Shown: positions 1-5,977 of the stretch, in pieces
How positions within the stretch are numbered: the stretch's first letter is position 1
How the letters are laid out: each line of letters starts with the position of its first letter
NCBI GenBank assembly: GCA_913043155.1
Contig: CAJWLY010000099.1
Coordinates: 1-5,977 of the forward strand
Reading direction: 5' to 3'
From: an uncultured Nitrospinaceae bacterium
Lineage (GTDB): Bacteria > Nitrospinota > Nitrospinia > Nitrospinales > VA-1
Length of the DNA: 5,977 bases
Notes under the pieces: generated by a model
Databases searched by the model: none
What the model saw: only the letters and a program-made list of their open reading frames with translations
What the model was told of the DNA's origin: nothing
Program-made: the position numbers and the translations under genes

Positions 1-663
1 CGCGTTTTTGTCATCGCTGTTTAAGATCAAGGCGTCCTCTTTTGTCTGGCAGGAGGCGATTTCTCCTTTAAGGGCGGCATATTCCTCAAACGTTTTGTGC
101 CGGTCAAGATGATCCGGTGTGATATTTAAGATCATGGCGAGCCTGGGGTGAAACGTTTTCACACCCTCCAGTTGGAAGGTTGAAATTTCTAAAACGAAGT
201 AATCGACCGGTTCCTCGCGCAGCAGTCTAATGAAAGGGGCGCCTAGGTTGCCGCCGACAGCGATTTTCTTTCCAGCTCGTTTCAGGATGTTCCCGATGAG
301 GGTTGTGACCGTGGATTTCCCATTGGTGCCGGTCACTGCGATGACAGGCGTTTTTGTGAAACGAGAGGCCAGTTCGACCTCGCTGATAATTTCTACGCCG
401 CGCTTCTGGGCCTCCTGTAGAAAAGGAGCGTGAATATCGACGCCGGGACTCAGTATGATCCGTTCGGCATCTGCTGGGGGCTCTGAATGGCCGAACGATG
501 TGTGAACCGCTGGATCGAGAGTTCGGATCGCCTCTTCAAGTTCCGTGCGTGGCTTGGCATCAATCAAGGTGACAGGAATTTTTTGCGCTGCCAGAAAGTT
601 GGCCGCGGCGATTCCTGTACGCCCCATGCCGATCACTATGGTTTTTCCCATTCCCAGTTGCAT
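1..663 (-). CDS. murD: UDP-N-acetylmuramoyl-L-alanine--D-glutamate ligase, C-terminus cut off by window edge
   Basis: MurD is the cytoplasmic ATP-dependent ligase that adds D-glutamate to UDP-MurNAc-L-Ala. I translated the open frame by hand from ATG at 663-661; it runs uninterrupted through 221 codons to the left edge. An N-terminal Rossmann-like UDP-binding part begins with VIGMGRTG (about residues 10-17). The Mur ligase P-loop GTNGKSTVT is at 112-120, GGNLG at 137-141, EISTFQLE at 159-166 and NITPDHLDRH at 180-189. Lys199 lies where the family has its carbamylated lysine. MurD proteins are usually about 450 residues, so roughly half is missing, including the C-terminal ligase domain. The ATG lies 3 nt after the mraY stop with no strong Shine-Dalgarno, which suggests coupled translation. 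A second ATG at codon 5 is possible but poorly spaced from any ribosome site. The D-Glu-adding assignment rests on MurD-type motifs and on position after mraY; MurC, the nearest alternative, is less likely. Confidence 0.96.
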   Translation of the reverse strand, partial: MQLGMGKTIVIGMGRTGIAAANFLAAQKIPVTLIDAKPRTELEEAIRTLDPAVHTSFGHSEPPADAERIILSPGVDIHAPFLQEAQKRGVEIISEVELASRFTKTPVIAVTGTNGKSTVTTLIGNILKRAGKKIAVGGNLGAPFIRLLREEPVDYFVLEISTFQLEGVKTFHPRLAMILNITPDHLDRHKTFEEYAALKGEIASCQTKEDALILNSDDKNA

Positions 664-666
664 GGC

Positions 667-1752
667 CTATCTCAACTTCAAAGTGCTCAGGCTGATCATG
701 GCGAGTACCACGGCGATGATCCAGAAACGGACGATCACCTTGGACTCTGCCCAACCCGAGTGTTCGAAATGGTGGTGCAGCGGTGCCATTTTGAAAAAAC
801 GCTTGCCACCGGTGAATTTAAAGTAACCCACTTGGATGATGACGGAGAGTGCTTCGATGACGAAGATACCGCCCACCAGAAAAAGCAGTAATTCGTGTTT
901 TGCAATTACGGCGAGAGTTCCAAGGATACCGCCTAGGGACAGTGAACCCACATCGCCCATAAAGATTTGCGCTGGGTAGGCGTTGTACCAGAGGAATCCA
1001 AGGCTTGCGCCCACAACCGCTGAACTGAGCACGGCCACTTCGCCTGCTTCCTTGATGTGCTGGATGCGTAAATACTCTGCAAACTTCAAATGTCCGCACA
1101 GGTAAAGGATCGCGGTATAGGTGATCATGGCGATGATGATGGGGCCAATTGCCAGTCCATCCAATCCATCCGTAAGATTCACCGCGTTGGACGTTCCCAC
1201 GATAGTGACGACAATAAACAGCAGGTACCAGTCGCCGAGGTCGGGCTGAAAAGTTTTAAAGAAGGGAACATAGAGTCTGGTGACATAATCGCTTCGCGCC
1301 GGGTCTATGTAGATCAGGTAACTTCCGATGGCGACACTCAGAAGAATCTGCAAAACGATTTTGGTGCGCGCTGACATCCCCTCATTTTTTTTGAGTTTCA
1401 TGGCGTCGTCGAAGAATCCGATTAGACCGAATCCGACAGCGGCCAGGAGCACAACCCAGATATACGATTTGCTCAGGTCTGCCCAGAGCAGGGTGGAGGC
1501 GACGAGCGTTGAAAGGATGAGGAGCCCACCCATGGTGGGTGTTCCGGATTTCGCAGTATGGCTTTTTGGCCCGTCTTCGCGGATTTTTTCTCCGATTTGA
1601 AATTTTCTGAGCATGCGGATCATCATTCCACCCATGAGCACACTGAGCCCCAGCGCTGTGAGCCCGGCATAGGCTGACCGGAACGTGATGTACCGAAACA
1701 CGTTAAGGAATGAATAATCGGAGCTGAGTGGATAAAAAATGTCATAGAGCAT
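667..1752 (-). CDS. mraY: Phospho-N-acetylmuramoyl-pentapeptide transferase (lipid I synthase)
   Basis: MraY is the polytopic inner-membrane enzyme that transfers phospho-MurNAc-pentapeptide from UDP to undecaprenyl phosphate, giving lipid I. From ATG at 1752-1750 the protein has 361 residues, against 360 in E. coli. The frame can extend to an ATG at 1803, but that adds 17 residues with no family counterpart and would overlap murF by 47 nt, so I chose 1752. Visible motifs are RxDGPxSH-like REDGPKSH (58-65), GTPTMGG (70-76), the catalytic Asp pair D115-D116 in GFFDD, NLTDGLDGLA (192-201), FMGDVGSL with D267 (264-271) and the HHH motif (326-328). D115, D116 and D267 keep E. coli numbering exactly. 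Many hydrophobic stretches fit the roughly ten-helix topology of the family. It starts 4 nt after the murF stop, and a purine-rich GAAGGG lies about 12 nt upstream. The enzyme uses the product of the preceding gene, murF, as its substrate. Confidence 0.98.
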   Translation of the reverse strand: MLYDIFYPLSSDYSFLNVFRYITFRSAYAGLTALGLSVLMGGMMIRMLRKFQIGEKIREDGPKSHTAKSGTPTMGGLLILSTLVASTLLWADLSKSYIWVVLLAAVGFGLIGFFDDAMKLKKNEGMSARTKIVLQILLSVAIGSYLIYIDPARSDYVTRLYVPFFKTFQPDLGDWYLLFIVVTIVGTSNAVNLTDGLDGLAIGPIIIAMITYTAILYLCGHLKFAEYLRIQHIKEAGEVAVLSSAVVGASLGFLWYNAYPAQIFMGDVGSLSLGGILGTLAVIAKHELLLFLVGGIFVIEALSVIIQVGYFKFTGGKRFFKMAPLHHHFEHSGWAESKVIVRFWIIAVVLAMISLSTLKLR

Positions 1753-1756
1753 AACG

Positions 1757-3160
1757 TCAGCCGTCCCTTCCGGAAGCGATTTCTTCAGCCAAGCTGTTAA
1801 CAACTTCTTCCATCTTCGATCCGCGCGATCCTTTGACTAGCAAGCAGTCGCCTGGGCGGACATGTTTTTTCAAGAAAGCCACCGCACACTTTCGTTCAGA
1901 GGCGGATGCAATTCGTTTGCACCCCATCCCCGCATCGGCGGCTCCCTGGGCGGCAAAAGCTGAGAATTCGCCGACGGCGACCAGGTAATCAATCGAGAGA
2001 GCGCCGACTTGGGTTCCCAGTTGCCTGTGGGCCGGTTCGGCAAGCTTCCCCAACTCCAGCATGTCCCCGATAACCAGGAAACGGCGCCCTTTGCAAGGGT
2101 ATTGAGCCAGTGTCTTCATAGCTTCGAGCATCGAGCGTGGGTTGGCGTTGTAGGTGTCATTGATGACCGTCACGCCTTTGAGTTCGGTGATTTCATAGCG
2201 CTGGGACAATAGGTTGCAATTGTTGAGCCCAGCCTTCATGTCCTCCGGCTCCAGTCCTAGGGAGTAGCCTGTGGCCATCGCGGCGAGCGCGTTGTAAATG
2301 TTGCAGGAGCCGATGAAGGGCAGGTGCGTGGAAATGGTTTGGTCGAAAAGGCGGACCGTAAAATCGAACCCTTCTTTATCTCGCGGGCGAATGTCTTCAG
2401 CGCGCACGTCGGCGTCTTTGTGGATGCCATAGGTGATTACCTTTGCCCGCACGGATTTTGCGAGTTCGAGAACTAGCGGATCATCTGCGTTGACGACAGC
2501 GGTCCCCTGCTCACTCAAAGAGTCGTAGAGCTCCCCTTTGGCGGTCTGAATATTTTTCAGCGTTTTCAGTTGAGTAAGGTGACCTTCGGAGATATTAGTG
2601 AGGACGCCGATTTCCGGTTGCGCGATTTCGGCCAGGCGTTTTATTTCTCCAGTTGCGCTCATGCCCATTTCCAGAACAGCTACCCGGTCGTCTTTTGAAA
2701 GGCGAAATAGGTTGAGCGGAAGCCCGATATGATTGTTCAGGTTTCCCCGTGTTTTGAGGGTCTTAAATTTCATTTTTGTGATTGAGGCAATCATTTCCTT
2801 GGTGGTTGATTTTCCGTTGGTACCCGTGACACCGACCACGCGCACGGGGATTTGTTCCCGATGGAAGCGGGCCAGTTCCTGGAGCGCGGTCAACGTATCG
2901 TTGGCGCAAATGACCGGGGGCGCTTGCTTGTTTTGTTCCGAGGGCGCCTTGGCACGATCGGAAACCACGACGCCTGCCGCTTTTTTTTTCACTGCATTCT
3001 GGAGAAAGTTGTGTCCGTCGAACCGATCCCCGCGGATGCAGACAAACAGTTCGCCCGCATTAAGGGTCCGCGAATCGATGGATACTCCGCGGAAGATTCG
3101 GTCTTCGGCTCCAGAAAGAAGCTCCCCATCAATGGCTTTCAAACAGTCATGGATTTTCAT
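1757..3160 (-). CDS. murF: UDP-N-acetylmuramoyl-tripeptide--D-alanyl-D-alanine ligase
   Basis: MurF is the cytoplasmic ATP-dependent ligase that adds the D-Ala-D-Ala dipeptide to UDP-MurNAc-tripeptide, completing the pentapeptide precursor. With the ATG at 3160-3158 it has 467 residues, close to the usual 450-470. In order it shows the N-terminal substrate domain with SIDSRTL (about 27-33), the P-loop GTNGKSTTK (about 113-121), GNLNNHIGLPL (about 139-149), LEMGMS (about 163-168), NISEGHL (about 189-195), the MurF-type NDTYNANPRSM (about 333-343), VIGDMLELG, and KGSRGSKME near the C-terminus. An in-frame GTG at 3169-3167 would add three residues and overlap murE by 8 nt. I prefer the ATG because AAGGGTGA sits 5 nt before it, whereas that sequence overlaps the GTG itself. 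The ATG is separated from the murE stop by one base, so coupling to murE is likely. An A9 run encodes three lysines near codon 60. No motif is missing. Confidence 0.97.
   Translation of the reverse strand: MKIHDCLKAIDGELLSGAEDRIFRGVSIDSRTLNAGELFVCIRGDRFDGHNFLQNAVKKKAAGVVVSDRAKAPSEQNKQAPPVICANDTLTALQELARFHREQIPVRVVGVTGTNGKSTTKEMIASITKMKFKTLKTRGNLNNHIGLPLNLFRLSKDDRVAVLEMGMSATGEIKRLAEIAQPEIGVLTNISEGHLTQLKTLKNIQTAKGELYDSLSEQGTAVVNADDPLVLELAKSVRAKVITYGIHKDADVRAEDIRPRDKEGFDFTVRLFDQTISTHLPFIGSCNIYNALAAMATGYSLGLEPEDMKAGLNNCNLLSQRYEITELKGVTVINDTYNANPRSMLEAMKTLAQYPCKGRRFLVIGDMLELGKLAEPAHRQLGTQVGALSIDYLVAVGEFSAFAAQGAADAGMGCKRIASASERKCAVAFLKKHVRPGDCLLVKGSRGSKMEEVVNSLAEEIASGRDG
1765..1770 (-). promoter_or_regulatory. 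Possible ribosome binding site of mraY
   Basis: A purine-rich GAAGGG on the minus strand, inside the final murF codons, lies 12 nt before the mraY ATG at 1752-1750. The spacing is longer than ideal, so initiation may rely partly on ribosomes finishing murF 4 nt away. It gives modest support for the short mraY start. Confidence 0.35.
2981..2989 (-). repeat. A9 homopolymer run inside murF
   Basis: Nine consecutive A on the coding (minus) strand encode Lys-Lys-Lys at about codons 58-60 of murF. The reading frame is intact across it, with the P-loop and all later motifs in the same frame. It is the longest mononucleotide run I noticed in the window. Confidence 0.9.
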
Positions 3161-3161
3161 T

Positions 3162-4730
3162 TCAATCACCCTTCAACTTCCTCCTCAACGCCTTGGCCGC
3201 GATTTCCCGGTCGTCGAAATGAATCTTCTGAGTTCCTAAAATCTGGTAATCCTCGTGCCCTTTTCCGGCGATCATGACGAAGTCGCCGGGTTGGGCTATA
3301 CGAATGGCGAAGCCGATCGCCTCTTCGCGGTTGATGGAGACGGTGTAGTCCTTGTCGCGAACGGCAGAGGAAGGCACACCTTCAAGAATGTCCTCCACGA
3401 TGCGTTCGGGGTTTTCCGTTCGAGGGTTGTCCGATGTGATGACGGTAAAGTCACTCGCTTCCATTGCGGTGCGCCCCATTTCCTTGCGCTTGCCCCGGTC
3501 CCGGTCTCCGCCGCAACCGACTACGGTAATGATCCGTTTTGACGTGATCGCTCGTGCCGCCTGAAGTACGTTGCGAAGTGCGTCGTCTGTGTGGGCATAA
3601 TCGACAACGACTGGGAACTTTTGTCCGCAGGAAACTTTTTCAAATCGACCAGGGATGCGGTCTATGGACTGCAGTCCTCGGTCGATATCATCCAGCGAGA
3701 TACCCTGAAGAAGTGCTGCTGCAGCGGCGGAGATCAGATTGTAAATATTGTGCCGACCCAAAAGATGAGTTTGTATCTCACGGGATCCGGCAGGAGTTTT
3801 TAGGGTGAATCGACTTCCGGTTTCGGACAACGTGCAGTTTTCGGCCATAACGTCAGCAACATGGTCGATGCCCGTAGAGAGCGCTTCCCCGGCGAACTCC
3901 TCCAGGATTTCGCGTCCGACCGGATCATCAGTATTGCTCACGGCCTTGTCTACAGCGTTGTCGCGAAACAAACCTTTCTTCGCTTCTTTGTATTTCTCCA
4001 TCGTGCCATGGAAGTCCAAGTGGTCGCGGGTCAGGTTGGTGAAGATCCCCACGGCGAAATGCATTCCATGTACGCGCTTCAAAGCCAGAGAGTGGGATGA
4101 GACTTCCAGAAAACAGTGGCTAATTTTTCTGCCCGTCATTTCGTCGAGCATGCGGTTGATATCGAGTGATTCGGGTGTGGTGATCGGCGCGGCCAGATCG
4201 GTGTCGCCATAGTGGTAATGGATGGTGCCGATGATTCCCGAAGCTTCTCCCTTCGCCTGATAAATGGATTCTAGGATGTACGTGAGCGTGGTTTTCCCAT
4301 TTGTGCCCGTTATGCCGAAGAGATTCAGCCGGTCGCAGGGCCGGTGGTAGTATTGTGACCCGATCCATGACAGGGCACCTCGGCAGTCGGCGACGGAGAC
4401 GGCAGTGACGTCTCTCGTGTCGAGTTCCAGTTCAGCCAACTGCTCTCTGGTCGCTTCGGTTACAAAGGCGGAGGCGCCGCGGGCGATAGCATCACGGACG
4501 AACTGGAATCCGTCCCGCTTGAGCCCATGAACGGCGACGAAAAGGCTCCCATCCATTGCCTTTCGGGAGTCGAAAACGACCGAAGAAATCTCCCGGTTCA
4601 ACGTTCCGAGCACGTCGAGAGTTGGAAGCCCGAGGAGGAGGTTAGATAAATTTTGCTTCGGCTTTTCGTTCACGTCCCAGGCATCCTCCAGGAGAAGGGT
4701 TTGTGTTTGAGTTTCACCCAAATATTCCAT
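3162..4730 (-). CDS. murE: UDP-N-acetylmuramoyl-L-alanyl-D-glutamate--2,6-diaminopimelate ligase
   Basis: MurE is the cytoplasmic ligase that adds the third stem-peptide residue. From ATG at 4730-4728 it has 522 residues. Motifs are FDSRKAMDGSLFVA (53-66, UDP-substrate domain), the P-loop GTNGKTT (142-148), TTPES (184-188), EVSSHSL (209-215), TNLTRDHLDFHG (231-242), Lys251 at the expected carbamylated-lysine position, GRHNIYN (325-331), DYAHTDDAL (377-385), DNPR (434-437) and GKGHED (489-494). The DNPR motif is the established marker for meso-diaminopimelate rather than lysine addition. The ATG overlaps the ftsI stop as TAATG. About 26 residues precede the region that normally begins MurE (near NLSNLLLG), so the start is uncertain. 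An in-frame GTG at 4673-4671, 11 nt after a GGAGG (4685-4689), would give 503 residues, nearer the usual 480-500. The product feeds directly into MurF, the next gene. Confidence 0.97.
   Translation of the reverse strand: MEYLGETQTQTLLLEDAWDVNEKPKQNLSNLLLGLPTLDVLGTLNREISSVVFDSRKAMDGSLFVAVHGLKRDGFQFVRDAIARGASAFVTEATREQLAELELDTRDVTAVSVADCRGALSWIGSQYYHRPCDRLNLFGITGTNGKTTLTYILESIYQAKGEASGIIGTIHYHYGDTDLAAPITTPESLDINRMLDEMTGRKISHCFLEVSSHSLALKRVHGMHFAVGIFTNLTRDHLDFHGTMEKYKEAKKGLFRDNAVDKAVSNTDDPVGREILEEFAGEALSTGIDHVADVMAENCTLSETGSRFTLKTPAGSREIQTHLLGRHNIYNLISAAAAALLQGISLDDIDRGLQSIDRIPGRFEKVSCGQKFPVVVDYAHTDDALRNVLQAARAITSKRIITVVGCGGDRDRGKRKEMGRTAMEASDFTVITSDNPRTENPERIVEDILEGVPSSAVRDKDYTVSINREEAIGFAIRIAQPGDFVMIAGKGHEDYQILGTQKIHFDDREIAAKALRRKLKGD
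3166..3173 (-). promoter_or_regulatory. Likely ribosome binding site of murF
   Basis: The minus-strand sequence AAGGGTGA, lying inside the last murE codons, matches the GGTGA part of the anti-Shine-Dalgarno complement. It ends 5 nt before the ATG at 3160-3158. It decides the start: the alternative GTG at 3169-3167 lies within this element and has no well-spaced site of its own. The placement within the murE end fits translational coupling. Confidence 0.6.
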
Positions 4731-5977
4731 TACGTACGTTCCAGGATATCAGCGGGTTGATCGCTCGGCGGTACGTTGAGATAACGCAATGTTTCGCGGG
4801 CGATACTGCTGAAGACCGGTGCCGCGACCGAACCACCCCAGTGGGTTCCCTTGGGCTCGTCGATCATGACCAAGATCGCTACCTTCGCCGCATCGGCTGG
4901 GACGAATCCGACAAAAGAAGAAACGAACGCTGTTTTCGAATAGCCCCCCGTTTTCGGATCGTATTTCTGGGCCGTTCCTGTTTTTCCGGCGACTTCATAC
5001 CCTTTGACCGCGGCTTTTTTTCCGGTCCCGTCTTTAACTACACTTTTCAGGATGTCGACCATTTGGCGGCTGGTTTGAACGGAGATCACCCGCCGAACTG
5101 TTTTGGGTTCGAATTTATCCCCAACCTGTCCGTTGTTTATGACCGCATGGGCGATACGCGGAGTCATAAGTACCCCACCATTAGCAATGGCACCCATAGC
5201 GGCAGTTATTTGTAGCGGTGTAACGCTGATCTCTTGTCCAAACGAAATTGAAGCTAGAGACCTCAAACCCCAACTTGATAATCCCCGAACCTTTCCCGGT
5301 GCCTCACCCGGAAGTTCGACTCCCGATTTCTGGCCGAAACCAAATTTACGGATGTAATCGTAGAAAGAGCGTTGGCCAAGTTGCTGGGCAATTTTTATCG
5401 ACCCGATGTTGCTCGACTGGACGATGATGTTTTGTAGTGTCAGCCAGCCGAATTTATGGTTGTCGGCCTCGCCGAACGTGGCTTCACCATTGCGCGTTTC
5501 AATACCGAACTTTCCGTTTTCGCAGAAAAACATGTCATCGGGCAGCGCGGCGCCCGAATCAATCACCGCGGCGGCGACGATAGGCTTGAAGATGGATCCT
5601 GGTTCGTAGGCGTTTGATATCGCATAATTGCGCCACCTTTGAGGCTGGTAAATTGAATAGCTATTTGGGTTGTATTGGGGAATATTTGCGAGAGCATAAA
5701 TCTCTCCCGTGTTCGGATTCATCACGACCGCGATGCCGGACTTGGCCTGGTATTTCTCCACTTGATTTTTCAGATGGTGCTCCGTGAAGAACTGGATGAC
5801 CTCGTCCAGGGTGAGCACCACGCTTCGGTTTCCCCAAACTTGGTCGCCGACTCCCTTGCCGAACCGAATCGGTCTGCCCCGCGCGTCTTTTTCCATGACT
5901 GTGCGGACGGTATTTCCTTTTAACGTTGATTGAAATTGATGTTCGATGCCCGCCAGTCCCTGGTTGTCAATCCCGAC
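4730..5977 (-). CDS. ftsI: Peptidoglycan D,D-transpeptidase FtsI (PBP3-type), N-terminus cut off by window edge
   Basis: This is a class B penicillin-binding protein that crosslinks septal peptidoglycan from the periplasmic side. The visible 415 codons (stop included as codon 416) are in frame from the first base of the window edge. The residues before the Met at 5896, such as VGIDNQGLAGIEHQF, belong to the conserved PBP dimerisation/pedestal region, so that Met is internal and not the start. The transpeptidase domain has all three active-site motifs: SIFK with the acylated serine (fragment residues 128-131, bases 5585-5596), SSN (188-190) and KTGT (332-335). The missing part should hold the cytoplasmic tail, a single transmembrane anchor and the beginning of the pedestal. 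The protein ends about 80 residues after KTG with no PASTA repeats, which favours FtsI over the PASTA-bearing PBP2x or SpoVD forms. Position directly upstream of murE supports the division-specific assignment. The stop TAA overlaps the murE ATG by one base. Confidence 0.95.
   Translation of the reverse strand, partial: VGIDNQGLAGIEHQFQSTLKGNTVRTVMEKDARGRPIRFGKGVGDQVWGNRSVVLTLDEVIQFFTEHHLKNQVEKYQAKSGIAVVMNPNTGEIYALANIPQYNPNSYSIYQPQRWRNYAISNAYEPGSIFKPIVAAAVIDSGAALPDDMFFCENGKFGIETRNGEATFGEADNHKFGWLTLQNIIVQSSNIGSIKIAQQLGQRSFYDYIRKFGFGQKSGVELPGEAPGKVRGLSSWGLRSLASISFGQEISVTPLQITAAMGAIANGGVLMTPRIAHAVINNGQVGDKFEPKTVRRVISVQTSRQMVDILKSVVKDGTGKKAAVKGYEVAGKTGTAQKYDPKTGGYSKTAFVSSFVGFVPADAAKVAILVMIDEPKGTHWGGSVAAPVFSSIARETLRYLNVPPSDQPADILERT

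Noticed and set aside
487..891. Plus-strand open frame of 134 codons across the mraY/murD junction
   Set aside because: It covers two conserved genes on the opposite strand, is rich in His and Asp, and shows no domain; judged a shadow.
1753..1803. Upstream ATG that would lengthen MraY by 17 residues
   Set aside because: It lies inside the end of murF, the added residues mirror the murF coding sequence in another frame, and MraY from 1752 matches the family length and E. coli catalytic numbering exactly.
2812..2842. Similar P-loop segments in murD, murE and murF considered as a DNA repeat
   Set aside because: The shared GTNGK(S/T)T-type sequence reflects common descent of the Mur ligases and is not a mobile or recent DNA repeat.
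2733..3239. Plus-strand open frame of 168 codons opposite murF
   Set aside because: It is antisense to an intact, motif-complete gene, spans the murE/murF junction and shows no recognisable domain; it looks like a shadow frame.
4703..5215. Plus-strand open frame of 170 codons opposite the ftsI 3' end
   Set aside because: It is antisense to the FtsI transpeptidase domain, its composition is arginine- and aspartate-rich as expected for a reverse-complement frame, and no family is recognisable.
5894..5896. ATG as a possible start of the penicillin-binding protein
   Set aside because: The same frame is open to the window edge and encodes conserved PBP pedestal residues upstream (VGIDNQGLAGIE), so this Met is internal.
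1..5977. Search for an internal promoter, terminator, tRNA, CRISPR array, insertion sequence or unknown system
   Set aside because: Coding sequence covers essentially every base, gaps are at most 4 nt, and no repeats, RNA folds or foreign insertions were apparent by eye.

Overview
The window is a tightly packed, single-direction stretch of a dcw (division and cell wall) cluster, all on the minus strand. Reading from the right edge leftwards, in the direction of transcription, the order is ftsI (5' end cut off), murE, murF, mraY, murD (3' end cut off). This is the conserved bacterial order. By family precedent, mraZ/rsmH/ftsL should lie beyond the right edge and ftsW/murG/murC beyond the left edge, but neither is visible.

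MurE carries the DNPR signature of the meso-diaminopimelate-adding enzyme, and the PBP ends soon after its transpeptidase domain with no PASTA repeats. Together these suggest a diderm (Gram-negative type) bacterium with DAP peptidoglycan. Base composition looks moderate, slightly above 50% G+C. The overall flavour resembles deltaproteobacterial or Nitrospinota-like lineages, but that is an impression and no taxon can be fixed from the sequence.

Layout: ftsI occupies 4730-5977, murE 3162-4730, murF 1757-3160 (or to 3169 with a GTG start), mraY 667-1752 and murD 1-663. Junctions are a 1-nt TAATG overlap (ftsI/murE), a 1-nt gap (murE/murF), a 4-nt gap (murF/mraY) and a 3-nt gap (mraY/murD). There is no intergenic space for a promoter or terminator inside the window, so the genes are very probably one transcript with coupled translation.

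Function: MurD adds D-Glu, MurE adds meso-DAP and MurF adds D-Ala-D-Ala to the cytoplasmic UDP-MurNAc peptide. MraY then moves the phospho-MurNAc-pentapeptide onto undecaprenyl phosphate (lipid I), and the FtsI-type transpeptidase crosslinks the finished material at the septum. All catalytic motifs checked are present and no gene is broken within the window. I found no undescribed system here. The items worth a second look are start-site questions and small sequence oddities.
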